A DNA stretch of 43,272 nucleotides from Vibrio thalassae (GCF_900089835.1 NZ_OANU01000063.1:1-43272); one strand, 5' to 3'; counted from the first letter of the stretch, positions 27,451 through 36,798 are shown. Numbers and translations: made by a program. Notes: generated by a model not told the origin, from the letters alone.

Positions 27451-28575
27451 CTATCGTGAACCTGTCACTTTTTTACGAATGTAGTTGTTGAATAGAACTG
27501 CAATTAACAACATGACGCCTAAGAATACTCTGAACCAATCTGAGTCGACTCCAGTAAAGAAAATGCCCATTTGCACTACGCCGAAGATCAGTGCTCCAAA
27601 GAACGCTCCAATGACCGAGCCATATCCTCCTGTCAACAAGGCTCCACCTATAACAGCAGCAATGATCGCTTCAAACTCCTTAAGTAAACCGCGGTCCGCA
27701 GCAGCAGAACCAAACTCTAATACCTGACATGCCGCAAAAACTGTGGCGCAGAAGGCACTGAACATAAACAATAGTATCTTTACGCGATCCGTAGGCACAC
27801 CAACGTTTTTTGCCGCATTTGTATCGCCGCCTGATGCAAATATCCAGTTACCAAATTTCGTACGCAGAAGAAGGAAAGAACAAATAAACGTCAACAAAAA
27901 CCACCATACGACAACCATAGGGATACCTGCCACGACAGGCGTGCCATCACTGTAAGTTGAAATCACTCCTACTTCACCTAACCAAGTAAACAAGCCCGTA
28001 CCAACGACACCGCCAAACGCCGCGGCTAACCAATCGCCCTCAGCTAAATCGCTGACGCCTGACAGTATGGTTTTGTTTGTCAGCATAATTGATAATGCAA
28101 TGGTCAGTCCGCGCAGTATGAATAGAAATGCCAAAGACACAATAAAAGATGGGAGTCCAGTTTTAACTACAATGTAACCGTTAATAAATCCAATAAACAT
28201 CGCCCCTGCGAAGGCAAAAATTACCGCACTCCATATAGGCCAACCCCAATAAACCGAAGGTATCGCGATCATCATCCCAGCGAATCCGATCATCGAACCG
28301 ATAGAGAGATCAAACTCACCCGCAATCATGAGCAAACACGCCCCTATCGCGATAATGCCTAGTTGGGCAGAAACGGTTGTCCAGTTTAGAATACCATCTG
28401 CATTGAACATCCCTGAGTCCCAAGCAACTAATGCAAAAAATATAAAGACCAACACTGCACCCGATACAGAGCCCAACTCGGGTCTTGATAACAACTGCTT
28501 AATCAGGGATTCGTCCCTAACTCGTTCATCCAATGGAGCGTTTGGTGCTGTGTTTGCTATCTTCTTCTCTGCCAT
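27451..28575 (-). CDS. ABC transporter permease for sugar/inositol uptake
   Basis: This 374-residue RbsC/IatP-type membrane protein has a ~30-residue polar N-terminus and then about ten hydrophobic segments. The cytoplasmic-loop coupling motif is in [20 protein letters not shown], and EFDLSIGSM is typical of the family. It forms the channel of the importer with the ATPase encoded next. AAGGA precedes ATG, and iolE ends 32 bases upstream, so the genes form one operon. Confidence 0.9.
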   Translation of the reverse strand: MAEKKIANTAPNAPLDERVRDESLIKQLLSRPELGSVSGAVLVFIFFALVAWDSGMFNADGILNWTTVSAQLGIIAIGACLLMIAGEFDLSIGSMIGFAGMMIAIPSVYWGWPIWSAVIFAFAGAMFIGFINGYIVVKTGLPSFIVSLAFLFILRGLTIALSIMLTNKTILSGVSDLAEGDWLAAAFGGVVGTGLFTWLGEVGVISTYSDGTPVVAGIPMVVVWWFLLTFICSFLLLRTKFGNWIFASGGDTNAAKNVGVPTDRVKILLFMFSAFCATVFAACQVLEFGSAAADRGLLKEFEAIIAAVIGGALLTGGYGSVIGAFFGALIFGVVQMGIFFTGVDSDWFRVFLGVMLLIAVLFNNYIRKKVTGSR

Positions 28576-28607
28576 AAGAGTTTCCTTATTTGTTCCTAAG
28601 TTCCTTG

Positions 28608-29513
28608 CTAATTTTTGGGTGAGTTTTGGAAAAAAGTCTGTTCAATAAATTCTCGACTCTTTGTTGCATCCGCTTGCACATGTGCTACGTCCATCAAGTC
28701 AGTATCTTGCTCCACGGTAATCCATCCGTCATAGTCGATCGCTTCTAGCGCACACTTCACATCGTCAAAGTCCACACACCCTTTTCCTAGCGGACAAAAA
28801 ATGTTGTCTGAAACGGATTGATAGAAATCCCTGTTGTTGTCCAGCGACGAGCGATGAACGATAGGATCAAGATCTTTAAAGTGGATATATTTCACTCGCT
28901 CTGCATAACGACGCATCAGCGCTGCGGGATCAATACCAGCGTATTTGCAATGGCCTGTATCAACGCACAGTGAGAGCAAGTCTTCCGGCACATCTTGCAT
29001 CAGCTTGTCAACTTCATCTTCGTATTCTACAAAAGTGCCGGCATGTGGGTGATAGGTTGCCACGATGCCGTGTTCGTTGCAGATTTCTCCTACTTCCCTG
29101 AGTGTCTGCATCATATGTTCCCAACGATCTGCATCAAGCCTTGATGCGGTTTCAACCTGTCCTGCTTCATCGGTCCTTGGGGAGCAAACATGGTCTATTA
29201 TGACCAGGTACCGCGCGTTTTGTTGTTGGAGAATCTGGCAGGTCCACCTTGCCTTCTCCAAAATCGCCTGTTTTTCTTCCGGTCGGTGAAGGTAATCAAA
29301 CAAAGTACCCGCAACCAATTTAAGGTCGTTCGAAGAAAGCGCCGCTGAAAGCTCGTTTTGCTCAGTAGGCAGATAACCCAACGGCCCTAGTTCAGTTGCC
29401 TGATAACCCGCAGAGGACATTTCAGCCAGCACGTTTTGCCACGGTTGATTATTGACATTATCCGCGAACTCTATGCCCCAAGAGCACGGGGCGTTTGAAA
29501 GACGTATTCTCAT
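28608..29513 (-). CDS. iolE: 2-keto-myo-inositol dehydratase IolE
   Basis: This 301-residue TIM-barrel metalloenzyme removes water from 2-keto-myo-inositol to give 3D-(3,5/4)-trihydroxycyclohexane-1,2-dione. The opening SNAPCSWG (6-13) and the segment ATYHPHAGTFVEYEDE are characteristic of IolE; CVDTGHCKYAG and IHFKDLD carry further metal ligands. It is the first gene of the transporter operon and divergent from iolD. A LacI-type palindrome overlaps the sequence just before ATG. Confidence 0.9.
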   Translation of the reverse strand: MRIRLSNAPCSWGIEFADNVNNQPWQNVLAEMSSAGYQATELGPLGYLPTEQNELSAALSSNDLKLVAGTLFDYLHRPEEKQAILEKARWTCQILQQQNARYLVIIDHVCSPRTDEAGQVETASRLDADRWEHMMQTLREVGEICNEHGIVATYHPHAGTFVEYEDEVDKLMQDVPEDLLSLCVDTGHCKYAGIDPAALMRRYAERVKYIHFKDLDPIVHRSSLDNNRDFYQSVSDNIFCPLGKGCVDFDDVKCALEAIDYDGWITVEQDTDLMDVAHVQADATKSREFIEQTFFQNSPKN

Positions 29514-29525
29514 GTAAATGTTTAC
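29514..29525. promoter_or_regulatory. LacI-type palindrome at the iolE start
   Basis: GTAAATGTTTAC has 5-bp arms and lies directly next to the iolE ATG, within its ribosome-binding region. It resembles LacI-family operators. Assignment to the regulator at 24352 is a guess from proximity. Confidence 0.4.
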
Positions 29526-29954
29526 CTCTCATTAATAAGTTCATAAACAGCGCTGCAAGCCAGTGGAACGGAACGAGAACGTGTTATAAACGTCTCCTTT
29601 AGGAAGATAATTTCCTGTTAGCAATATCGGTATACACATCACGCAACACCAACACAAAAATCACAAAATGTATTGATAATGTTTTCATCGTTCTAACAAT
29701 AATATAACTAAATTTTGTAATTTTCGAGACATGGGTCACAATAATAGAATTACTTAATGATCTAATCATCATTAGTGGATGTGTTATTGAAAACATTCTC
29801 ATAACATTAAATCTAACAAACTTGTTAATAACATATTCCTCGCAGCAAGCGGATGTACACACTACTTGCGCTATCGGAACGTGTCTAAAAGTCTGTAGTT
29901 TTGAGATTCAAGTAATCAAAACAAAATCTTTGATGAGGAAAAGGAGCCATTTTG
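29526..29954. promoter_or_regulatory. Divergent iolE / iolD control region
   Basis: These bases contain no gene. They must hold the promoters of both operons. Visible elements are a GGAA-N6-TTCC palindrome (29602-29615), similar to the IolR motif reported in Sinorhizobium, AACAA-AC-TTGTT near 29817, and the iolD ribosome site AAGGAG (29941-29946). The perfect TGAAAT-N4-ATTTCA site seen elsewhere in the cluster is not present. Confidence 0.5.
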
Positions 29955-31808
29955 ATGAAAACTGTTCGTCTCACCACTGCCCAAGCCTTGGTTAAGTTTT
30001 TATCTGCCCAACTGATTGAGGTTGAGGGGGAAAAAGTTAACCTATTCGGATGTGCTTTCGCCATATTTGGGCATGGTAATGTGACATGTCTTGGTCAAGA
30101 GCTATTCGAAAACCAAGACAAAATACAAACATGGAGGGGGCAAAATGAGCAGTCAATGGCACATGCCGCCATCGCATACGCAAAAGCTAACAAACGAAAG
30201 CGTATCGGGATTGCGACCTCTTCGGTAGGACCAGGCGCCACAAATATGGTCACCGCTGCAGGTGTAGCGCACACAAACCGTTTGCCACTTTTGCTGCTAG
30301 CGGGTGATACCTTTCAATCTCGGTTACCCGACCCAGTACTTCAGCAAACAGAGCACTTCAACGACCCAACAATAACTGCGAATGACTCGTTCAAATCAGT
30401 CACTCGCTTCTGGGACAGAATAACCAAGCCTAGCCAGTTAGTATCATCGCTACCCAACGCTATCGCATCTTTGCTCGATCCAGGCGATTGTGGTCCAGCA
30501 TTAATTGCGCTGCCCCAAGACGTTCAAGGCGAGGCATGGGACTACCCAGTCGACTTCTTTAAGCCTAGGTTACACCGCATACGGAGACCACAGCCAGAAC
30601 ATGTCGACATCATGGATGCTGCAACCGTAATTCGCCAATCGGAAAAACCGATGATCATAGTGGGAGGTGGTGTCATATATAGCGATGCCGAAGAAATTGT
30701 TGAGTCTTTCTCTGATGCGACTGGTATTCCAATGGTAGAAACCATTGCAGGCCGCAGTGCCCTGTTAGCGTCTCACCCTAACAATTGCGGTCCAATAGGA
30801 ACAACGGGCTCTGACAGCGCCAACAACCTAGCAAAAGAAGCTGATGTCGTCATTGCGATTGGCACCCGTCTTCAAGATTTTACCACTGGATCGTGGACCG
30901 TTTTTCAAAACCCAGATTTAAGGCTTATTTCCATTAACACCTGCCGTCACGATGCCATTAAAAGCAACTCGCTAGCCATCATTGCAGACGCCAGGGATGC
31001 GGTAAGCCAACTGTCAAGCGTTATAGGACCTTCGAAGGTTTCGGAGGAGTGGGTAAAATATGCTCAGGCAGAACGAGCTAGTTGGTTTGACGTCGTGGCT
31101 AAACGTGTAGCCAAGACCTCCACGTCATGCCCATCCTATGCACACGTTATTGGCGAAGTGAATCGTTTAGCGGAAGACGGCGATCGAATCATCACGGCAG
31201 CAGGCGGATTACCAGCTGAACTTAACATGAATTGGTTAGCTAGGCATCGAGCTGAAATCGACATTGAGTTTGGTTTTTCCTGCATGGGCTACGAGGTCGC
31301 TGCTGGTTGGGGCGTAAAAATTGCGAATCCCGACCATGACCCAATCGTGCTCGTAGGCGACGGCTCTTACCTGATGCTGAACTCCGATATATACAGTTCC
31401 GTCCTTACCGGGCATAAAATAATAGTTTTAGTCTGTGATAACGGTGGCTTTGCCGTTATCAACAAGCTGCAAAATAATACTGGTAATAGTAGTTTCAATA
31501 ACCTTCTTAAAGATTGCTCAACGCAGCTTAAAACACATGTGCCACGTGTCGATTTCACGCAGCATGCCGAAAGTCTGGGTGCTAACTCAGAAAAACTCAC
31601 AAACTTGGATGACTTTGAAAACGCGTTTTCACGCGCGAAAGAGTCCGACAAAACCTATGTGATTGTCATTGATATCGAACCCACTCAATGGAGTTCTACG
31701 AACGCCTGGTGGGAGGTAGGATTGCCCGAAGTTACAAGCGATGAGACTAGAGCGAAAGTGATAGCCGATTGGGAGCTCGGAAGAAAAAATCAACGCAAAG
31801 GAGTCTGA
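29955..31808 (+). CDS. iolD: Trihydroxycyclohexane-1,2-dione hydrolase IolD
   Basis: This is a 617-residue thiamine diphosphate enzyme that opens the inositol ring (diketone to 5-deoxy-glucuronate). The catalytic Glu is in RGQNEQSMAHAA (about E65), and the ThDP/Mg motif begins GDGS (468-471). The three-domain acetolactate synthase layout fits the length. I prefer ATG 29955, 8 bases after AAGGAG, over the TTG one codon earlier. It is cotranscribed with the dehydrogenase gene downstream and divergent from iolE. Confidence 0.92.
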   Translation: MKTVRLTTAQALVKFLSAQLIEVEGEKVNLFGCAFAIFGHGNVTCLGQELFENQDKIQTWRGQNEQSMAHAAIAYAKANKRKRIGIATSSVGPGATNMVTAAGVAHTNRLPLLLLAGDTFQSRLPDPVLQQTEHFNDPTITANDSFKSVTRFWDRITKPSQLVSSLPNAIASLLDPGDCGPALIALPQDVQGEAWDYPVDFFKPRLHRIRRPQPEHVDIMDAATVIRQSEKPMIIVGGGVIYSDAEEIVESFSDATGIPMVETIAGRSALLASHPNNCGPIGTTGSDSANNLAKEADVVIAIGTRLQDFTTGSWTVFQNPDLRLISINTCRHDAIKSNSLAIIADARDAVSQLSSVIGPSKVSEEWVKYAQAERASWFDVVAKRVAKTSTSCPSYAHVIGEVNRLAEDGDRIITAAGGLPAELNMNWLARHRAEIDIEFGFSCMGYEVAAGWGVKIANPDHDPIVLVGDGSYLMLNSDIYSSVLTGHKIIVLVCDNGGFAVINKLQNNTGNSSFNNLLKDCSTQLKTHVPRVDFTQHAESLGANSEKLTNLDDFENAFSRAKESDKTYVIVIDIEPTQWSSTNAWWEVGLPEVTSDETRAKVIADWELGRKNQRKGV

Positions 31809-31873
31809 GTCTATTTACTCGACTGTTAAAAGTAAAAATCTAGGCTAATTTGAATAATTCCTCGGAGATTTAT

Positions 31874-33046
31874 ATGTTTAATCAAGAACATGCATCATAC
31901 ACTCCCATTCGTTGGGGCATGGTTGGTGGCGGAAAAGGAAGTGAAATAGGCTTTGCGCATCGAGACGCTGCTACCCGAGACGGCTTGTTTAATTTTGTCG
32001 CTGGAGCATTGGATGTTGACCCTGCTCGCTGCAAGGAGTTTGGAACAAAAGTTGGTCTGAGTCCTGAAAGATGTTACGCAGACTACGAAGAAATGTTCAA
32101 ACAAGAAACAATACGTCAGGATGGTATACAAGCTGTCTCGATTGCCACTCCTAACGGCACACACTTCAAAATAGCAAAGGCGGCACTGGAAGCTGGCCTG
32201 CATGTTATTTGCGAAAAACCACTCACGATTAACACAGCCGATGCGCTTTTGCTCAAGGCGCTAGCCATCAAACAAAATCGTTTTTTTGCTGTAATGTACG
32301 GTTATTCAGGTTTTCCAATGGTCCATCAGGCAAGAGAGATGGTGGCTAGAGGAGACATAGGAAAGGTTAGAATTGTCAACATGCAGTTTGCTCATGGTTT
32401 TCATAGTGCACCGATTGAATCTCAGAGTCCCGGTGCATCTTGGCGTATGAATCCGGCCATTTCCGGTCCAAGTTTCATTATTGCTGATTGCGGGACCCAC
32501 CCCTTCTACGTAGGTTCATTTATCGCTGGTGTCAAAGTGGAATCTCTATTGTGCACTCGCCAAAGCTTTGTCGAGAGCCGCTTTCCATTAGAGGACAATG
32601 CAAATGTCCTATTTAGATTTGTAGGTGGTGCAGTTGGTACACTTTGGGCAAGTGCTGTCAATGCAGGTTCGATGCACAAACAAATTATCAGGGTTATTGG
32701 TGAAAAGGGTAGCATAGAGTGGTGGGATGAATATCCAAACCAACTGCGATATGAGTTGCAGGGAGAACCAGTACAAATCCTCGAACGTGGTATGGGATAC
32801 CTTTGCAATGACAATTTCGGTGTCTCGGCAAATCGAATCGGCCCTGGTCATGCTGAGGGGTTCTTTGAATCCTGGGCTAACCTCTATCACCGCTACGCAC
32901 TAGTCATTCACGCTCATCAAAATAAAGATGCTAAAACACTGAATACTATTTGGTACCCTGACATCGATGCGGGCGTCGACGGCGTCAAACTTGTGGATGC
33001 ATGTGTCAAATCATCAGAGTTAGGAAGTGTTTGGGTTAATTTTTGA
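31874..33046 (+). CDS. Second inositol dehydrogenase-like Gfo/Idh/MocA oxidoreductase
   Basis: At 390 residues it is longer than IolG. It has the Rossmann motif GMVGGGKGSEIG (15-26), CEKPLT with the active-site Lys (113-118) and a C-terminal substrate domain. It belongs to a group often found beside iolD that includes scyllo-inositol-type and related dehydrogenases. The exact isomer cannot be told. ATG 31874 has GGAG 6 bases upstream; the open frame extends further only through a TTG. It is cotranscribed with iolD and followed by a terminator. Confidence 0.82.
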   Translation: MFNQEHASYTPIRWGMVGGGKGSEIGFAHRDAATRDGLFNFVAGALDVDPARCKEFGTKVGLSPERCYADYEEMFKQETIRQDGIQAVSIATPNGTHFKIAKAALEAGLHVICEKPLTINTADALLLKALAIKQNRFFAVMYGYSGFPMVHQAREMVARGDIGKVRIVNMQFAHGFHSAPIESQSPGASWRMNPAISGPSFIIADCGTHPFYVGSFIAGVKVESLLCTRQSFVESRFPLEDNANVLFRFVGGAVGTLWASAVNAGSMHKQIIRVIGEKGSIEWWDEYPNQLRYELQGEPVQILERGMGYLCNDNFGVSANRIGPGHAEGFFESWANLYHRYALVIHAHQNKDAKTLNTIWYPDIDAGVDGVKLVDACVKSSELGSVWVNF

Positions 33047-33179
33047 TGTGGATAATCATCGATATCACAGTTCCGAACATCGAAAAAGATATGTTTATTG
33101 AATGACCAGAATTGCACTGCTAGTTTGCAGCATTTCTCCAAAGTGAGCTGGCAGCAGCCATCTCGGCAGTTATTTCAGA

Positions 33180-33209
33180 CTATCCATAGATTTTATGGAT
33201 AGTTTTTTT
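33180..33209 (+). terminator. Terminator of the iolD operon
   Basis: The stem CTATCCATA/TATGGATAG (33180-33188 and 33194-33202) is followed by seven T. Confidence 0.9.
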
Positions 33210-33330
33210 GTTTGCAACATAATCTAACTTTTGTCAGATGAGACTCAATTCCGCGCTGTGTGGACCTCGTCTTAGATTTGTCTTTCACGTTTTTTATAGA
33301 GCACATTTATCATACTCACCGCAGTAAAGA

Positions 33331-33346
33331 TGAAATGAATATTTCA
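33331..33346. promoter_or_regulatory. Predicted RpiR/IolR operator upstream of rpiR copy 2
   Basis: TGAAATGAATATTTCA is a perfect TGAAAT-N4-ATTTCA palindrome, 56 bases before the start codon. It suggests autoregulation. Confidence 0.7.
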
Positions 33347-33402
33347 AATAGGCAGCAATTAAGGTATTTTAGGCGTATATCCTTTAGCTTTTGGAGAGCT
33401 CA

Positions 33403-34233
33403 ATGAAACCTGCTGCTACATTAATTGAACTACAGCAACAAATACGATTAGAATTTTCAGGGTTGAGTAAGCGTCTTCAACAAGTGGCAGCGTATGTGCT
33501 TGATAACCCGAATGACATCGCCTTAGAGACTGTAGCAACCATAGGGCAAAAAGCAGAAGTACCTCCCTCGACTTTAATTCGATTTGCTAGCGCATTTGGT
33601 TTTAGTGGCTTCAATGAGATGAAAAAGTTATTTCGCGAAAAAATCATCGAAGAAACCTCAAGCTACACCGACCGAGCAAAAATACACCGGCAACTACACA
33701 GTGAATCATATTCACCTAAAAGCCCAAAAAGGATTGTCCAAGAGTTCGCCAATGCCAATTCACAAGCTATGAACTCATTGGCAAACCACATTTCAGAGCG
33801 CGATCTCATAAACTCTATCGATATTTTAAAAAAGTGCGAAAACATCTACGTAATAGGTTTGCGTCGGTCTTTTAGCGTAGCGTCTTACTTCACCTATACT
33901 TTGCGCCATTTGAATAAGCGAGCATTTTTGGTTGATGGCCTAGGAGGTATGCTTGAAGAACAAATGAGAATGATTGGCCCAAACGATGCCGTTATTGCCA
34001 TAAGCTTCAGTCCTTATGCCAATGAAACCGTTGTATTATGCGAATTAGCAGCCAAAGTAGGCGCAAAGCAGATTATGATTACCGACAGCCAAGTCTGTCC
34101 ACTCGCTAACTTTAGTGATATCAGTTTTATCATCAAAGAGGCTAAAGTGGATGCTTTCCGCTCTCAGTCCACCTCGCTATGTTTGGTGCAAAGTATTGCT
34201 GTCGCAATGGCGATGAATAACGAGGAGCAATAA
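33403..34233 (+). CDS. RpiR/MurR-family regulator of inositol genes, copy 2 (IolR-like)
   Basis: This 276-residue protein has the RpiR helix-turn-helix domain (about 1-78; IGQKAEVPPSTLIRFASAFG) and a SIS domain (about 120-255; ENIYVIGLRRSFSVASYFTY and AISFSPYANETV). It is strikingly similar along its length to copy 1 at 16736. ATG 33403 has GGAG 6 bases upstream. It lies downstream of the iolD operon behind a terminator, and its own operator-like palindrome suggests it is the functional IolR. Confidence 0.88.
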   Translation: MKPAATLIELQQQIRLEFSGLSKRLQQVAAYVLDNPNDIALETVATIGQKAEVPPSTLIRFASAFGFSGFNEMKKLFREKIIEETSSYTDRAKIHRQLHSESYSPKSPKRIVQEFANANSQAMNSLANHISERDLINSIDILKKCENIYVIGLRRSFSVASYFTYTLRHLNKRAFLVDGLGGMLEEQMRMIGPNDAVIAISFSPYANETVVLCELAAKVGAKQIMITDSQVCPLANFSDISFIIKEAKVDAFRSQSTSLCLVQSIAVAMAMNNEEQ

Positions 34234-34259
34234 TCCAAAGAGTTTCCTGGCGCACTGGG

Positions 34260-34647
34260 ATATTGGCGTTAAACACCATTAAAGCTGCTACATTAGATCC
34301 AGTTGTTACTACCATTCATGCACAAAGGTTTGTCATTGACGTTTTCACATGGTGAAGCGTTTCAATAAAAAGCTGGTAGAGTTCTGGGGTGAACTAAAAA
34401 ATTCGATGAGTAACGAAAATGACACTCAATACCCTAAGAAAACTTGTTGGTTATTCGTAAGTAATCCAGATAAGTTAGATGAGAAAGGTCAAGCGTGACG
34501 GGAGCGAGCACTCGAAGTTAAAAATTCTGTTGTCGTAGCCATCAAGGACAGAGTGTGTGAGCAACCGAATACAGACGCTGAACAAAATCGCCTATGGGTA
34601 TCGTGATTGGAAATTTTTTTGAGTTAAGAATTAATAAACTCGAATAA
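34260..34647 (+). pseudogene. ISL3-family transposase remnant
   Basis: Fragments in shifting frames match ISL3 transposase: FVIDVFTW then KRFNKKLVEFWGELKNSM, CWLFVSNPDKLDEKGQ, and the C-terminal tail IAYGYRDWKFFELRINKLE before a stop. Internal stops and frameshifts make it non-functional. It differs from the copy at 11141, so it comes from a different ISL3 element. No terminal repeats were recognised. Confidence 0.75.
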
Positions 34648-34649
34648 AC

Positions 34650-34676
34650 AAACCGCGCATAAATGCGCGGTTTGTT
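34650..34676. terminator. Hairpin terminator between the ISL3 remnant and the hypothetical gene
   Basis: AAACCGCGCAT/ATGCGCGGTTT is an 11-bp stem with a 2-base loop. On the minus strand it is followed by TGTTTATT, so it probably ends the transcript of the hypothetical gene at 34708. Confidence 0.8.
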
Positions 34677-34707
34677 TGTCCATATTGTTACAAAAACCAA
34701 AACATGT

Positions 34708-35277
34708 TTAACAAGCAAAGCAAAAACCTAGTAAATAGTCTTCCCCGCTTTTCGCTGTGTATTCCTTGTCTTCGTTGCTTGCTGTTGGGCGGCATTTATT
34801 ATCGCCTTTCACTAGACTCACCCAGTGACGAAGCCCCGTCGCACGTTGACTTTCCGATTGACCAAACAGAGTGCACGTTTCCAATTGGATGTCTGCAATT
34901 TGTACCAACTGGAGTAGTCCATTGCCTTGACGGCGAGCCAGTGTCACTTCTACGTGCGTGCCACTCTCATCACGAAACAGGATCGAATCTGGTGAACATT
35001 TGTCTCCGGCATAAGCCACAAACTGTTTGGCATGACGAAGGCCGCTATGCTGACCATTTTTGAAGTAGGCTTGAACGTGGCGATAGTCAATTTCATAACT
35101 CACCACATCTTCGTGAGAACCATTCTCTAGTGGGAACAAGGTATCAAGAAGTTGCTTAGTCATTTGTTGTTTTTGAGTAGGCTTATCAGCGTTGACCATT
35201 TCCACGGCAAACACGGCTTCAGCGATAAAATTTTGCGGGTTATGGGGTTCTGTTTTATCGAATGTCTGCATATTCAT
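34708..35277 (-). CDS. Hypothetical protein, 189 residues
   Basis: I do not recognise the family. The gene looks real: AAGGA stands 8 bases before ATG, a terminator follows directly, and the protein has normal composition with no signal peptide or membrane segment. It is soluble, acidic in the middle, and ends in GFCFAC with two cysteines near the C-terminus. It is flanked on both sides by transposon debris (ISL3 remnant and IS10-like element), so it may be a survivor of an older locus or a transferred gene. Confidence 0.65.
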   Translation of the reverse strand: MNMQTFDKTEPHNPQNFIAEAVFAVEMVNADKPTQKQQMTKQLLDTLFPLENGSHEDVVSYEIDYRHVQAYFKNGQHSGLRHAKQFVAYAGDKCSPDSILFRDESGTHVEVTLARRQGNGLLQLVQIADIQLETCTLFGQSESQRATGLRHWVSLVKGDNKCRPTASNEDKEYTAKSGEDYLLGFCFAC

Positions 35278-35631
35278 AGTCTATTCCTTCAGAGGCAATT
35301 AATAACAGCTTAAGCAAATACCCTTAACACCTTGTTGGTTTGTCTCGTTATTGCTTGATCATTAGAATAGCTTCTTTTTAAAAACAATTTCACAACGAAA
35401 TTTTCACACTGTCAATTTTACAAAATCACTCTGTGTAAAAATTGATAACGCACGTTAAGAAATTATACTTATTCAATATTTTTCAATACTTTAATAAAAT
35501 TAGATATGCAGAAGACACAAAACCCTGAGGAATCCCCTAATGATTTGGATAAAAATCATAAAGTTAAGCTGGATGCACATCTTGTCGTATGATCATATGG
35601 TTCTGCAAAAAATCAATAATCAGACAACAAG

Positions 35632-36785
35632 ATGTGCGAACTCGATATTTTACACGACTCTCTCTACCAATTCTGCCCTGAATTACACTTAAAAAGACTG
35701 AACAGTTTAACGCTAGCTTGCCACGCATTACTTGAGTGTAAAACGCTTACTCTTACCGAGCTTGGTCGTAACCTACCAACGAAAGCTAGAACAAAACATA
35801 ACATCAAACGAATCGACCGATTGTTAGGTAATCGTCACTTGCACAAAGAGCGACTCGCTGTATACCGTTGGCATGCGAGCTTCAATCGCACTATAGGGGC
35901 GTTCTGTTACTCTTTACGAGAAAGCGTTTCCGCTTTCAGAGCAATGTTCAAAGGCGGCTCATGACCAATTTTTAAACGACCTTGCAAGCATTCTACCGAG
36001 TGACACGACACCGCTCATTGTTATTGATGCTGGATTCAAAGTGCCATGGTTCAAATCCATTGAGAAGCTAGGGTGGTACTGGTTAAGTCGAGTAAGAGGC
36101 AAAGTGCAACATGCTAACCTCGGTGCGGAAAACTGGCTCTCTGTCAGTAGATTACACTGCATGGCCTCAAGTCGTTCAAAGACTTTAGGCTATAAGCGGT
36201 TGACTAAAAGCAATCCAATCTCATGCCAAATTGTACCGTATAAATCTCGCCCTAAAGGCCGCAAAAATCAGCGTTCGACACGAACTAACTGTCATCATTC
36301 GTCACCTAAAATTTATTCTGTTTCGGCAAAAGAACCGTGGGTTCTAGCGACTAACTTACCCGTTGGAACTCGAACACCCAAGCAACTTGTTAGGATCTAC
36401 TCGAACACCCAAGCAACTTGTTAGGATCTACTCGAAGCGTATGCAGATTGAAGAAACATTCCGAGACTTGAAAAGCCCTGCGTGCGGATTAGGCCTCCGC
36501 CATAGCCGAACTAACAGTCCAGAGCGCTTTGATATCATGCTACTAATCGCCCTAATGCTTCAGCTGACATTATGGCTTGCTGGAGTTCATGCTCAGAAAC
36601 AAGGTTGGGATAAACACTTTCAAGCTAACACTGTCAAAAATCGAAATGTACTCTCAACAGTGCGATTAGGCATGGAAGTTCTGCGGCATTCTGGTTACGC
36701 AATAACGAGGGAAGACTTGCTCGCAGCTGCAACTATGCTTGCTCAAAATCTATTCAAACATGGTTGTGCTTTGGGGGAGTTATGA
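35632..36785 (+). pseudogene. IS10-like transposase, deleted and frameshifted
   Basis: The first ~83 residues (MCELDILHDSLYQFCPELHL onwards to VYRWHASF) match IS10 transposase. About 30 codons are then missing, including the segment with the first catalytic Asp, and the frame is lost. The remainder, from GRSVTLYEKAFPLSEQ to HGCALGEL, is recognisable and holds the second Asp (VIDAGFKVPW) and the Glu (QIEETFRDLKSP). A 31-bp tandem duplication at 36368-36429 adds a second frameshift. It is inactive. Confidence 0.88.
36368..36429 (+). repeat. 31-bp tandem duplication inside the IS10-like transposase
   Basis: The 31-base unit beginning ACTCGAACACCCAAGC occurs twice, at 36368-36398 and 36399-36429, followed by a partial third start (ACTCG). 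The length is not a multiple of three, so it shifts the reading frame. Confidence 0.93.
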
Positions 36786-36798
36786 GGGGATCCCTCAG

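Larger units (their letters stand above)
35525..36798 (+). mobile_element. IS10-like (IS4 family) element, defective
   Basis: The ends CTGAGGAATCCCCTAATGATTT (left) and TGAGGGGATCCCTCAG (right) are very close to those of IS10. The sequence leading to the transposase start also closely resembles IS10. The 9-base flanks (CACAAAACC and TGCCGAGCT) do not match, so no target duplication is present and a later rearrangement is likely. Confidence 0.88.

Noticed and set aside
29602..29615. GGAA-N6-TTCC palindrome as the main IolR site
   Set aside because: It fits the Sinorhizobium motif, but it occurs once and differs in spacing from the three matching palindromes, so chance is likely.
29599..29862. 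87-codon frame in the iolE/iolD gap
   Set aside because: AT-rich low-complexity translation, no ribosome site, and the region is expected to hold two promoters.
33391..33402. Upstream TTG start for rpiR copy 2
   Set aside because: ATG 33403 has GGAG at the right distance; the TTG overlaps that ribosome site.
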